NCBI RefSeq assembly: GCF_001420995.1
Contig: NZ_CP012185.1
Span: 744,001 to 808,000 of the forward strand
Source: Pseudonocardia sp. EC080619-01
GTDB taxonomy: Bacteria > Actinomycetota > Actinomycetes > Mycobacteriales > Pseudonocardiaceae
DNA length: 64,000 bases
Direction of reading: 5' to 3'
Of this stretch, positions 27,384-36,024 are shown piece by piece. The notes beneath the pieces are model-generated. The model saw only the letters and a program-made list of their open reading frames with translations. It ran no database searches and was not told the origin of the DNA. The number at the start of each line of letters is the position of its first letter. Position 1 is the first letter of the stretch. Made by a program: the position numbers and the translations under genes.

Positions 27384-27642
27384 GGGATCGGCCCGCGCAG
27401 TCGACAGGTTCCGGTCCGGGGTTGGCCGGATCGGCGCCGAGGAAGCAAGATCGAGACGGCTCCACGGCTATGCTGACGAACACTGGCTCGTGCCAGCGTG
27501 GCCCACCTGCCACCACTCCCCCGACGCAGCTGACCGGTCATGGCCTGGGCGGGGACAGCGCGCGGTTTCTACCTCTGGGGAGTTCTCGATCGGTACCGCA
27601 GCCAGTACACCCAGCCAATTGTGAACCCCCTTCATAGTTGAC

Positions 27643-27656
27643 TAAGGTTCACCTTA
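27643..27656. promoter_or_regulatory. iron-box-like palindrome before the siderophore-binding gene
   Basis: TAAGGTTCACCTTA is a palindrome around two central bases, 20 bp before ATG 27677. It resembles the inner part of DtxR/IdeR/DmdR boxes (AGGTTAGSCTAACCT) with about ten matches of fifteen. The position fits repression by iron. Confidence 0.6.
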
Positions 27657-27676
27657 CTCGATGAGTAGGAGGGGCC

Positions 27677-28666
27677 ATGCGACGACGACAGGCTGTTGTC
27701 GGCCTTCTGGGCGCACTAGCGGCCGGGCTGATGGCCGGCTGTGGTTCCGGCGCCCAGCAGATGCCTGCCGATCCGACCGGAGAGCTCGGTGCGTTCCCGG
27801 TGACCCTGACTCACGGCCAGGGCACCGTGACGATCCCGGCAGCGCCGCAGCGGGTCGTCGTGCTCGGACTTGCCGACACTCAGATCGCCACCGCGCTCGG
27901 CGCCACGATCGTCGGCGCCACGATCAACCCGTCCAGCCCGGACGGCGCCTGGCCCGGAGTGTCACCCCAGGTCCGGCCCGAGCTCCGCACACTTGACTCG
28001 ATCACCCCGAACCTCGAGGCGATCGCGGGGCTGCGCCCCGATCTGATCCTGATGACGACTGCGCAGCCGTCGTTCTCCGCGGCCTATGCCGAGATCTCAG
28101 CGATCGCACCGACTGTCTCCTATCGAACGGAGCTGTTGCAGGACCCCGGCGAGGAGCTTGTACGAATCATCGGGCACGCCCTCGGGCGCGACGACGAGGC
28201 ACAGCAGCTCATCGACCGCTCGTCGGCCACGCTCGCGGAGTTCCGCACACGACACCCGGAGCTCGACGGCGCCCGGTATGCGTTCGGTCAGTACGTCCAG
28301 GGCGGGACCTACCTCGTCGTCTCTCCGGGCAGCCCGGTGACAGCACTGTTCGGTGACATCGGGTTGGAGCTGCCTGCGCCGATCGCCGGACTGCCGGTGC
28401 AGCAGGCCGCCACCACGCAGGTGGCCGCCGAGAATCTCGGGGTACTCGACAGCGCCGACATAGTGTTCCTCGGCGTCGGCGCGGATTCCGATCGCACTGC
28501 GTTCCTCAGCCAGCCGCTCGTCGCGGCATCAGCGCCGGCTCGCGCAGGTCGTCTGCACTTTCTGACTTTCGATCAGGCAGGGCTGCTGTTCCAGCCGAAC
28601 CCTGCCAACACCGAGGCCGTCCTGGGCTTGCTGGAACCATTGATGTCGGGGGTGGGCACCCGATGA
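27677..28666 (+). CDS. iron-siderophore ABC transporter substrate-binding lipoprotein
   Basis: AGGAGG (27666-27671) precedes ATG 27677; 329 residues. Signal peptide with lipobox (MRRRQAVVGLLGALAAGLMA then GC), so the mature protein is anchored through the cysteine. The periplasmic-binding (FhuD/FepB type) fold is seen in PQRVVVLGLADTQIATALGA, then ITPNLEAIAGLRPDLILMTT, and the C-terminal lobe with DSADIVFLGVGADSDRTAFL and HFLTFDQAGLLFQPNPANTE. It would capture ferric siderophores at the cell surface. No permease or ATPase gene follows, so it must work with a transporter encoded elsewhere. Confidence 0.9.
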   Translation: MRRRQAVVGLLGALAAGLMAGCGSGAQQMPADPTGELGAFPVTLTHGQGTVTIPAAPQRVVVLGLADTQIATALGATIVGATINPSSPDGAWPGVSPQVRPELRTLDSITPNLEAIAGLRPDLILMTTAQPSFSAAYAEISAIAPTVSYRTELLQDPGEELVRIIGHALGRDDEAQQLIDRSSATLAEFRTRHPELDGARYAFGQYVQGGTYLVVSPGSPVTALFGDIGLELPAPIAGLPVQQAATTQVAAENLGVLDSADIVFLGVGADSDRTAFLSQPLVAASAPARAGRLHFLTFDQAGLLFQPNPANTEAVLGLLEPLMSGVGTR

Positions 28667-28900
28667 GCGCGGCGACGACCGGGCCGGGACCGATCTGAGC
28701 CCGTGCGCCGCGCCCGGGCGATACAGGCCACCTTGGCCCGTCAACGGCTTCGCTCGGTGTCTCGGTATCTCGACCGGCCTCACAGCATGGACATGCCCCC
28801 GCACGCACAGACGGGCACCCGGACCACGCGCGTACGACTCGTTCGAGTGAACAGGGCTGGATGGAGTAACACGGAGGCGCTATATGTCGCTCACGGGAGC

Positions 28901-29341
28901 GTGAGGGAAGTCAGGATTGGTGTTGCGCTTCTGGCGGCAGGAGTTGTTGTCGTCGTCGGAGCAGCATGGTGCGGTTTCTCGACCTACACCGTGGTGGTGA
29001 CCTCACCGAGCAGTTCGATCACTGGCAGGAGCGAGCAGCCGGCGACGCGGTGGGCATGTTTACCGGCGGCCGACGCCCCGCTGTCGTCCGTCATGTCTGG
29101 ACAACTGTCGTCCTGGCGGACCGTCGTTGTCCAGATCGGGGAGACGGTCCAGCACGTGGTGGCCTGCCCTGTGGGCACCACCCTCACCGTTCGGGTCGAT
29201 ACGACTGTCGATGCCGACGACTGGCCCACCGAGCTCGGATGCAGGCTGCTCGACGACGCCGGAGTTCAGGTGGCGCAGGCCCGTTCTGTCCCGGGTGCAC
29301 GAAACAGCGAGGATCTGGTGTGTCGTGCTTCGATCGGCTGA
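28901..29341 (+). CDS. hypothetical membrane-anchored exported protein
   Basis: Start GTG 28901 is proposed from GGGAGC immediately upstream; the frame is open much earlier. The 146-residue product has one N-terminal hydrophobic helix (VALLAAGVVVVVGAAWCGFS) that could be a signal anchor, followed by an extracellular part with four cysteines (WACLPAADAP, VACPVG, LGCRLL, LVCRAS), probably disulfide-bonded. The rest is strand-rich. Unrecognised; typical of actinobacterial secreted small-domain proteins. Confidence 0.5.
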   Translation: MREVRIGVALLAAGVVVVVGAAWCGFSTYTVVVTSPSSSITGRSEQPATRWACLPAADAPLSSVMSGQLSSWRTVVVQIGETVQHVVACPVGTTLTVRVDTTVDADDWPTELGCRLLDDAGVQVAQARSVPGARNSEDLVCRASIG

Positions 29342-29698
29342 AATACCCTCCGGCTGCGCGATCGGGCCACGGAAAGGTCCACGATGCCCGCAGCAGGCCT
29401 GCCCTGGCGTCTGCAGGACCGCGACAAGCTAGCGTAGTCGGCCGCACGCGGCCAGCCACGGCTGTGGCGTGTACGCTTCGTGCCTGACTTGCGTGGCTAC
29501 TGCCGCCGCCGCTTGCCCGGCGTCGTCATCGCGACGGTGCCCCGTCGCGCCGGGACGGCTGCCTGGCGCCTGATCTGTGTGCGAACGGATCGTTTCGACA
29601 CAGCCGGGAAGCTCGCCCGGCAGCGACCAGTGATTCTGGGACGTGGACGACCGCACCCGCGAGGGCGCCAGCACCATCGCCAGGAACACGACCGGCCG

Positions 29699-32056
29699 CT
29701 ACCCACCGACCGACCCCGTCCCGGGGGCGGCGAGGTCGGACGCGATATCGAACTGGGCGGACAGGGCGCGGGCGTCGCGGGCGTGGCGCTCGGCGGCGAC
29801 GTCGTCGTGGACGGCGCGTAGGCAGCGGGCGAGACCGTGATAGGCGCGCGCCTGTTCGTAGCGGTCCCCGATCCGGGCGGCGAGCTCCAGGGCACCGCTG
29901 TGCCTCTCCCGGGCGGACGCGGGTTGGCCACTTGCGTGGTAGGTCTCCCCCAGGCCGTTGAGCACCTTCGCCTCTCCTGGGCTCTCGCCGATGGCTCGGC
30001 AGAGCGCAAGTGAGTCCTGGTGGTAATCAAGGGCCAGAGCGAGGTGCCCTTGCCTCCGGTAGACGACCGCAAGGTCATCGAGATTGTAGGCCTCAGCTGC
30101 CCGGTCGCCGATCTCGCGCGCAAGGTCGAGTGCCTGCCGATGGTGTCCGGCGGCCTCGGTGAGGTGGCCCTGCACGCACCGGAGCAGGCCCAGGTTGCCC
30201 AGCCCGTAGGCCTCACCGCTTCGGTCGTGGTTGTCACGGAACAGAACGAGGCTTCGACGGTGGTGTGCCATCGACTGTTCGTGTCGTCCCAGGCGGGCCA
30301 GCGCCAGGCCCAGGCTGGCATGCGTGTAAGCCTCCCCTACCCCGTCATCGAGACCTTCGAACAGGGCGAGCCCCCGCCGATGGTGCTCCACGGCTTCCCG
30401 GTAGCGCCCTTGTCGACGCCGCAGGAATCCGAGAGCCGAGACCGCCCATGCCTCTCCGCTGCGGTCCCCGCAGTCCCGGAACAGCTGCACTGCCCGAACT
30501 TGGTCGGCGGCGGCATCGGCATACTGGCCTCGTTGCCAGGCGATCGCTCCCAGGTTGATCAACGCGTCGGCTTCGCCGCTGTGGTTCTTGGCGGCGCGGA
30601 ACAACGAGGCAGCTTGTTGGTGGTGTTCGGCCGCCTGCAGGTAGCGGTCCTGCGCTCGGTGGGCCAGGCCCAGGTTGTCGAGTGCGCGGGCCTCGCCGAG
30701 TCGGTCGTCGTTGTGCGCTGCGGCGCGGCGCGCGTGAGTGTGCACGGCGAGAGCGTCCGCGTGGTGCCCACCGAGCTGGAAGTACCGGCCGAGTACAGCC
30801 GCCAGGTCTGTCGCGTGGGCCGGCCAGTCATGGGTCGCGGCGTGGGCGCACACGGTGACCAGGGTGGCGCGTTGAACGTCGAGCCAGGTACGCGCGGTGG
30901 TCGCGTCATGCATCGGCGGGGTGGGGGTGGTGGCTGTGTTCACGCCCGGGCGCCGTCGCGCCTGGGCCGGGGCCAGGACGTTCATCGCGCTCGCAGCGCT
31001 GTGCAGGTAGTGGTCGAGCAGCCTCGTCTGTGCCTGCCGCCGGTCGTTCTCGGTGTCGGTGTCGGTGCAGCGCTCGATCGCGTATGCCCGCAGCAGGTCG
31101 TGCATCTCGAATCTGTTCGGCGCGATCTCGCGGATCAGGTTCGCACGGGCGAGGGTCGCCAACACCGCGTCGGCCGGGCCGAGGTCGGTGTCGACGAGTG
31201 CGGCGGTGCCGTAGAGCTCTAGGTCGGGTCCGGGGTGGAGACCGAGCAGGCGAAACGCTCGTGCGGCCTCACCGGGAAGCTGGTGGTAAGACCAGGAGAA
31301 GACCGCCCGCACCGCGGTGCGGGGGTCGCCAGCAGCATCGAGGACCTCCAGCCGACGGTGCTCGTCGTTCAGCTCGGCGACGAGTGTCTCCAAAGGGGTC
31401 GCGGGGCGGGCCGCTGTCAGCTCCGCTGCGACTCGCACTGCCAGCGGCAAGCGGGCGCAGCGCTGGGCCACGACCGTGGCCCAGCTGGGGTTCTGCTCGG
31501 CCCGGACACCGACCAGCGACTGCACCAACACGACGGCGTCGGCGACCGGGAGGCGATCGACTGTGAGCCGGCGGGCGCCGTTGCGAGCGACCAGCCCGGC
31601 GAGCGAGTCACGGCTGGTCACCAAGACCGCGGTCGAGGGTGTGCCGGGAAGTAGCGGGCGGACCTGTTCGGCCGACATCGCGTTGTCCAGCAGCACGAGG
31701 AGTCGGCGTCCGGCCACCAGGCTCCGGTAGGTGGCCGCGAGCTCGTCGAGTTCGGCCGGTATCTGCGTGCCGGGCGTGCCGAGGGCGCGGAGAACCGCGC
31801 CGAGGGCCTCGGAGGCGTCCAGCGGTTCGTCCGGGTCGTAGCCACGCAGATTGATGTGGAGCTGGCCGTGGGGGAAGCGATCGCGGTGTCGGTGGGCCCA
31901 GTGCAGCGCCAATGCCGTCTTGCCGACACCGGCGGTCCCTGAGATCACCGAGATCCGGGGGCTGGTCGGTGTCTCCGACAGAAGGTGGTCGAGCTGGGCG
32001 AGCTCGGCCACCCGACCAGTGAATCCGGGGACGTCGGACGGAAGCTGGTGGGGCAC
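29699..32056 (-). CDS. AfsR-type regulator, NB-ARC and TPR part
   Basis: The 785-residue frame starts at GTG 32056 within the linker of an AfsR-like SARP. It comprises an STAND/NB-ARC ATPase (FTGRVAELAQLDHLLSE; Walker A SGTAGVGKTALAL; Walker B RRLLVLLDNA; sensor RRLTVDRLPVADAV), the winged-helix area ending MHDLLRAYAIERC, then about ten tetratricopeptide repeats of the G-A-x-x-x-LG pattern (for example GEARALDNLGLAHRAQDRYL). One base separates it from the upstream DNA-binding domain frame, so if the sequence is right this half is made, if at all, as a separate regulator without DNA-binding domain. Confidence 0.8.
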   Translation of the reverse strand: MPHQLPSDVPGFTGRVAELAQLDHLLSETPTSPRISVISGTAGVGKTALALHWAHRHRDRFPHGQLHINLRGYDPDEPLDASEALGAVLRALGTPGTQIPAELDELAATYRSLVAGRRLLVLLDNAMSAEQVRPLLPGTPSTAVLVTSRDSLAGLVARNGARRLTVDRLPVADAVVLVQSLVGVRAEQNPSWATVVAQRCARLPLAVRVAAELTAARPATPLETLVAELNDEHRRLEVLDAAGDPRTAVRAVFSWSYHQLPGEAARAFRLLGLHPGPDLELYGTAALVDTDLGPADAVLATLARANLIREIAPNRFEMHDLLRAYAIERCTDTDTENDRRQAQTRLLDHYLHSAASAMNVLAPAQARRRPGVNTATTPTPPMHDATTARTWLDVQRATLVTVCAHAATHDWPAHATDLAAVLGRYFQLGGHHADALAVHTHARRAAAHNDDRLGEARALDNLGLAHRAQDRYLQAAEHHQQAASLFRAAKNHSGEADALINLGAIAWQRGQYADAAADQVRAVQLFRDCGDRSGEAWAVSALGFLRRRQGRYREAVEHHRRGLALFEGLDDGVGEAYTHASLGLALARLGRHEQSMAHHRRSLVLFRDNHDRSGEAYGLGNLGLLRCVQGHLTEAAGHHRQALDLAREIGDRAAEAYNLDDLAVVYRRQGHLALALDYHQDSLALCRAIGESPGEAKVLNGLGETYHASGQPASARERHSGALELAARIGDRYEQARAYHGLARCLRAVHDDVAAERHARDARALSAQFDIASDLAAPGTGSVGG

Positions 32057-32832
32057 CCTCGGGGCTGGTTGTTGTGGTGTGGGCTCGCCGTGGCTGACCG
32101 CGGTTCCGGCGAAATGTCCTGGTAGTGCTGTTGCAGGCGCCGACCCGGCTCGACGCCGAGTTCGTCGACCAGGTTCTGCCGGACCGCATGGAAGTGGCGT
32201 AGTGCCTCTGCCTGCCTGCCGCAGCGGTAGAGCGTCAACATGAGCTGGCCGGCGAGCCGCTCATCGAGCGGATGCGCAGCGGTGCGAGTGGTCAGCTCGG
32301 GCAGTAGCTCGGAATGTCTGCCGCATCGCAGCAGTAGGTCGTTACGGTCGAGCTCGACGGAGAATCGTTCACGTCCCACCTCGTCGCGCAGTGCGTCGAC
32401 CCACTCTGATTCCAGGCCCGTGAACGCGTCGGAACGCCACAGCCCCACTGCCTGTTCGAAGTGTTGCAGAGCGCGTTGCTGGTCGTGGTCCGCGCGGGCC
32501 CGGGCGGACAGGTCGCGGAACTGGTGCAGGTCGACAGTCATCGGGTCAACGGCGAGTGAGTAACCACCGGGTCTGCGAAGGATCGCGACGTCGGGAAAGT
32601 CGGCGAACACCCGGCGTATGCGGGACAGGTAGCTGTACACGGTCTCCCGGCTGCGCCTCGGCGGGTGCGCCCCCCAGATTCTGTTGATCAGCTGGTCGGT
32701 CGAGACCGTCCGGTTGGCCTCGACCAGCATCGCGACCAGCACCAGTTGCTGGCGCGCGTGCCCCAGGCCCACCAGCTGTGTTCCGGACCGGGCCTCGATG
32801 TCACCGAGCACGCGGAACTCCACCACGTCCAT
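31945..32832 (-). CDS. SARP-type regulator, DNA-binding and BTAD part
   Basis: From ATG 32832, residues 1-95 form the OmpR-like winged helix of SARPs (FRVLGDIEARSGTQLVGLGH, RQQLVLVAMLVEANRTVSTD) and 100-245 the bacterial transcriptional activation domain (LHQFRDLSARARADHDQQRA; GLESEWVDALRDEVGRERF; LAGQLMLTLYRCGRQAEALR). From about residue 245 (HYQDIS) the natural continuation is in the NB-ARC frame; a one-base deletion near 32105-32112 explains it. The truncated product resembles small SARPs such as ActII-ORF4, so it could act constitutively. SARPs activate secondary-metabolite clusters; no such cluster is in this window. Confidence 0.8.
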   Translation of the reverse strand: MDVVEFRVLGDIEARSGTQLVGLGHARQQLVLVAMLVEANRTVSTDQLINRIWGAHPPRRSRETVYSYLSRIRRVFADFPDVAILRRPGGYSLAVDPMTVDLHQFRDLSARARADHDQQRALQHFEQAVGLWRSDAFTGLESEWVDALRDEVGRERFSVELDRNDLLLRCGRHSELLPELTTRTAAHPLDERLAGQLMLTLYRCGRQAEALRHFHAVRQNLVDELGVEPGRRLQQHYQDISPEPRSATASPHHNNQPRGCPTSFRPTSPDSLVGWPSSPSSTTFCRRHRPAPGSR

Positions 32833-32953
32833 GCCCTCTCGCTCGTCGCAGCAGCACCGTTGCTACCCAACCTGAGCTGCAGATTCAAGGTGTGCGCAGG
32901 GTCGACGCAGCATTCGGGCCGGATGATCGCCATCGTGTCCGGCCCACCCGAGT

Positions 32954-32979
32954 GGCTCTGAGGAGCGGCTCTGAGGAGC
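32954..32979. repeat. 13-bp perfect tandem repeat upstream of the SARP gene
   Basis: GGCTCTGAGGAGC occurs twice in tandem (32954-32966 and 32967-32979), about 120 bp upstream of the SARP start on the other strand. Confidence 0.9.
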
Positions 32980-33104
32980 GGCCAGCCGGTCGCGGCCGAG
33001 GAGGGGGCGGCCGCGACCGGTGTGGGGACGCCCTCGTCAGCCAGGAGGGGCGATCGCTTCGCAGCGCCGCCCCGCGTGGCCGGGGCTGCTGTCGTCGCCA
33101 GTAG

Positions 33105-33130
33105 CAGTCACCAACGTCAGTCACCAACGT
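33105..33130. repeat. second 13-bp perfect tandem repeat, upstream of the YciI-like gene
   Basis: CAGTCACCAACGT occurs twice (33105-33117, 33118-33130) and a partial third copy follows (33131-33140 with one mismatch), ending 16 bp before the YciI-like start. Direct repeats are the known form of SARP binding sites, although those described have 11- or 22-bp periods, not 13. Confidence 0.85.
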
Positions 33131-33156
33131 CAGTCGCCAAGAGAGCGAGCAGTGTC

Positions 33157-33531
33157 ATGACTCAGTACTTCCTCACCATCCCGCACAACACAGCCGAGGA
33201 GCCGACGATGGAGTCGATGCAGGAGTTCGACGCCGCCGAGATGGAGGCGATGATGGCCGCCGTCGACCGCTTCAACGCCGACTTGAACGCGGCGCAGGCG
33301 TTCGTGACCGCAGGTGGGTTGCAGCCCCCATCGACTGCGACCACCGTCGACGCGACCGGTGCGGAGCCCAAGCGCACGCGCGGGCCGTTCGTGGACGCGG
33401 CCGAGTACGTCGGCGGGTTCTGGATCATCGAGGCACCGGATGAGGAAAAGGCGCTGAGATGGGCCGAGCAGATCTCCACCGCGCTTGGCTCCCGCATCGA
33501 GGTCCGTGCGCTCCAGGACAACCCCGAGTAG
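33157..33531 (+). CDS. YciI/DGPF-domain protein
   Basis: A 124-residue protein starting at ATG 33157. The C-terminal half carries the YCII fold: RGPFVDAAEYVGGFWIIEAP then DEEKALRWAEQISTALGSRI, where GPF and GGFWIIEA are the family signatures. The first half has a helical acidic segment (MESMQEFDAAEMEAMMAAVD), which replaces the usual first strand-helix unit. These proteins in actinomycetes are usually encoded beside ECF41-like sigma factors; here the neighbour is a SARP regulator, with divergent transcription, suggesting a different control. Confidence 0.75.
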   Translation: MTQYFLTIPHNTAEEPTMESMQEFDAAEMEAMMAAVDRFNADLNAAQAFVTAGGLQPPSTATTVDATGAEPKRTRGPFVDAAEYVGGFWIIEAPDEEKALRWAEQISTALGSRIEVRALQDNPE

Positions 33532-33961
33532 CCCAAAGGACCACGCCCGCAACCGTATCCACATCGTCGACGGCATCTCCCCGTCGACCGCTACTCGTCG
33601 TACCGATTGCCGTCGGAGCAGTGCTGGAATCTCCGGGTGACTCGGCTTCATAGACGCGCCCGCACTGCTCGCCGCCCCGCCGAGATCGTCCGCGACAGGC
33701 TGTCGCAACGGTGACCGACACAGCAGTGGACGACACAAGCGACGCAGCGGTAAAGGACGTGGCGGCCCGGGGACCGCCCTCGACCAAAGGCCGTTGGTGT
33801 CGAACGGCGTTCACCGGCGGGCAGAACGGCACCGGGCCAGGTGCCTCCCGGCGGTCGGGTCGGCATGGGTCTGGTCGCTGGTACGGACTGGTGCTCTACC
33901 ACCCCGGCATGGACCAGGACACCACCGGGACCGACGAGCGGACCGGGTGTGGGAGGCGTCC
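33532..33961. other. no supported gene
   Basis: About 430 bases after the YciI-like gene. A plus frame beginning VTDTAVDDTSDAAVKDVAAR near 33711 looks coding for 20 codons and then not. No terminator seen. Confidence 0.3.
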
Positions 33962-34114
33962 GTGTTCTACCCGTGGTCTGAATCGACCGCTCTGGCACTG
34001 TTGACGATCATCAGTCCCCCGGTGCTCTGTGCGGCAGTGCTGTTGGTGGCATCCGGTGCTCTGCATTTGCTGCTGGTGCTGCCGCGTTCGCGGCGTTGGC
34101 GCTGGGTGTCGTGA
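33962..34114 (+). CDS. small single-pass membrane protein coupled to the next gene
   Basis: GGGAGG (33951-33956) precedes GTG 33962; 50 residues with one membrane helix (ALALLTIISPPVLCAAVLLV) and a basic tail (PRSRRWRWVS). Its stop overlaps the next start as TGATG. An alternative is a single longer gene broken by a frameshift near 34050, since the other frame contains a hydrophobic run (FAAGAAAFAALALGVVM) just upstream of its ATG. Confidence 0.5.
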   Translation: MFYPWSESTALALLTIISPPVLCAAVLLVASGALHLLLVLPRSRRWRWVS

Positions 34115-34695
34115 TGCTGCGCAGGGTGCCGGACCGACGATCGGTTCCCTTCCGCCTTCAGCGTCGACGCCGACGCCGACGGGGAGCGGTACCGTCGGGG
34201 GCGCTGGTGCACCGAGCCTCATGGTCTCGCGTGATCGCCTGGGCGGCGGTACACCTCGCAGCCGCGGCGATCGGCGTCGTGCTCATCGCCCACTCCACGC
34301 AAGAACATGTGCTCGCGCACGAGGCACCGGGTGCGATATCGGGGCTGGCTCTTGTCGGTGCCGTCACCACGCTCACCTTCACCGCCCTCGCGCTGGTCCT
34401 CTGCCTACGACTCGTGCTCGGTCTCCACGGGATCGCGACGACGTCGACATGCTTGTTCGTGGGGACGGCTTTCGGAACGGTGGTCATCGACAGAGCCCAC
34501 GTCGGTGGAATCGTGGAGAGCTGGCCGAGTGTGTGTTTCGAAGTCCTGCACACCTCGGATCTCACCGATGTCGCGTCCGGAGTGGCCGCGCGGATACATC
34601 GGCTTCTGCGTCGAACGACGATGCGGGTGTCGGTGTTCGAGCTACCGGTGAACACCGCCGCGGTCGTGGACGGGCTCCAGCGCAACTCGACCTGA
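34114..34695 (+). CDS. hypothetical polytopic membrane protein
   Basis: ATG 34114 (MLRRVPDRRSVPFRLQ) gives 193 residues. After a strongly basic segment with seven consecutive arginines there are about three membrane helices (VIAWAAVHLAAAAIGVVLIA; LALVGAVTTLTFTALALVLC; TSTCLFVGTAFGTVV). The C-terminal 60 residues are soluble and contain AARIHRLLRRTTMRVSVFEL. The arginine run is encoded by a CGACGC-type repeat. Unrecognised. Confidence 0.5.
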   Translation: MLRRVPDRRSVPFRLQRRRRRRRGAVPSGALVHRASWSRVIAWAAVHLAAAAIGVVLIAHSTQEHVLAHEAPGAISGLALVGAVTTLTFTALALVLCLRLVLGLHGIATTSTCLFVGTAFGTVVIDRAHVGGIVESWPSVCFEVLHTSDLTDVASGVAARIHRLLRRTTMRVSVFELPVNTAAVVDGLQRNST

Positions 34696-34726
34696 GCGAG
34701 CTGGTCGTCCCGACGCCGAGACCTCA

Positions 34727-34852
34727 CTACCCCGGGGAAGTCTCCGGTCGGGCAGGGCCGCCACCGAGCTGCACGGCATAGGCACGCGGGATCTCGTCGC
34801 AGTTCCACACCAACGTCGACCTGCTCTTTTCCGGTGCCTCCTCCTGGAACGT
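34727..34852 (-). other. coding-like relic of unknown origin
   Basis: The minus frame VTFQEEAPEKSRSTLVWNCD continuing EIPRAYAVQLGGG is coding-like but has no start or full domain. Too short to assign. Confidence 0.2.
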
Positions 34853-34920
34853 CACGCTGTGCCGCTTCCGGCCAGCACACGACGGGCGTGGGGCTGATGC
34901 CGGGCCGAGTCCCAGCGTCC

Positions 34921-35859
34921 TCACGGCGTGGTCGAACGAACCGGCGTGGTCGTGGGGCCGTGTTGACGGGTGGATACGAAGACCGCGGCCGTCGTGGCGA
35001 CTGTGGGCACGGCGAGAAGCAGCAGCACCGGGTCACCCGTACCGCCGAGCAGATCGGTGTGCAGCACCAGCGCGAAGGTGAAGCTGATGGTGTTGTTCAG
35101 AGCATGGAGGACCACAGCCGTCTCGAGCCCGCCCGTACGCCAGGTGATGAGCGCCGCGCCGACACCGAGGGTCAGGTAGTGGATGTTCAGCCACGGGTTG
35201 CCCTGGAAGTGGATCGCGGCGAACAACGCCGCCGACACCACCACCCCAACGACCAACGCGGTGCGCGGGTCCCGGTTCCAGCTGCTCGCGACACGCAGGA
35301 CTAGACCGCGGAACCCGAATTCCTCCCCCGCTGCCTGCAGCGGGGTCAGCAGCAGGGTGACGGCGAGGAGGCCGACCAGATCCACGGCGCTGAACTGCGC
35401 GGGCTCGATCGGGGTCACGAGCGAGACGACGGCAATGCAGAGAACCGACAGCGGGCCGGCGAACAGAAGCGCCCGTCCGAACTCGTCGAACCGGAACCGG
35501 CAGACGACCGAGATCAGGGACCGCCCCCGCACCCCGTAGAGCCAGCGCTGCACGAGCATGCTCCACGGGATGAGCAACGCGACCGAGGCCGCGCCGGCGG
35601 CCTGAAACAGGACCGTGACGTCGTCACCGCCGAGAGTCGGGTTGACCCGCCCCATCGACAGGTCGATCCGGGCCGCCAGCCAGGTGATCACCGATCCGAA
35701 CCCGAACAGCCCGACGACCACCAGCACGATGGCGGCGACGCCGCGTCCCACCCGCCGACGGTCGTGGGCCAGGGCCCGGTGGTACGGGGCATCGCCCGCG
35801 CGGTCAGTGCCGGTCTCTGCGGGATTGACCGCACACGATGCAGCGGTGTTACCTACCAT
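34921..35859 (-). CDS. CPBP-family intramembrane metalloprotease
   Basis: Start ATG 35859 with GGAGAG upstream; 312 residues, eight or so membrane helices. The three catalytic motifs of the Abi/CPBP (Rce1-like) family are intact: E179-E180-xxx-R184 in GEEFGFRG, FAAIH with H217, and H252-A-L-N-N in HALNN. These are glutamate-type proteases of the membrane; substrates in actinomycetes are unknown, some relatives give bacteriocin self-immunity. It is divergent from a MerR regulator with a palindrome between them, which likely controls its expression. Confidence 0.85.
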   Translation of the reverse strand: MVGNTAASCAVNPAETGTDRAGDAPYHRALAHDRRRVGRGVAAIVLVVVGLFGFGSVITWLAARIDLSMGRVNPTLGGDDVTVLFQAAGAASVALLIPWSMLVQRWLYGVRGRSLISVVCRFRFDEFGRALLFAGPLSVLCIAVVSLVTPIEPAQFSAVDLVGLLAVTLLLTPLQAAGEEFGFRGLVLRVASSWNRDPRTALVVGVVVSAALFAAIHFQGNPWLNIHYLTLGVGAALITWRTGGLETAVVLHALNNTISFTFALVLHTDLLGGTGDPVLLLLAVPTVATTAAVFVSTRQHGPTTTPVRSTTP

Positions 35860-35920
35860 GCTGCTCTCCACTCCTCCGGTGTCGGTGACGCGAACATCTT
35901 CGCCGCGACCGAGTGCACAC

Positions 35921-35943
35921 CTTGACGTGGCGTCACACTCAAG
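35921..35943. promoter_or_regulatory. MerR-type operator in a divergent promoter
   Basis: CTTGA-N13-TCAAG spans 35921-35943 between the CPBP gene (start 35859) and the MerR gene (start 36025). It contains TTGACG and, on the other strand, TTGAGT, both -35-like, as expected for a MerR-activated promoter with an operator in the spacer. Confidence 0.55.
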
Positions 35944-36024
35944 ACCTGGCGGCCGCGAGGTGATCACCGGCGCGGCCGGCGGAGAGACGGGACACAGGAA
36001 GCGCGGAGCGGCAGGAGGGCCCGG

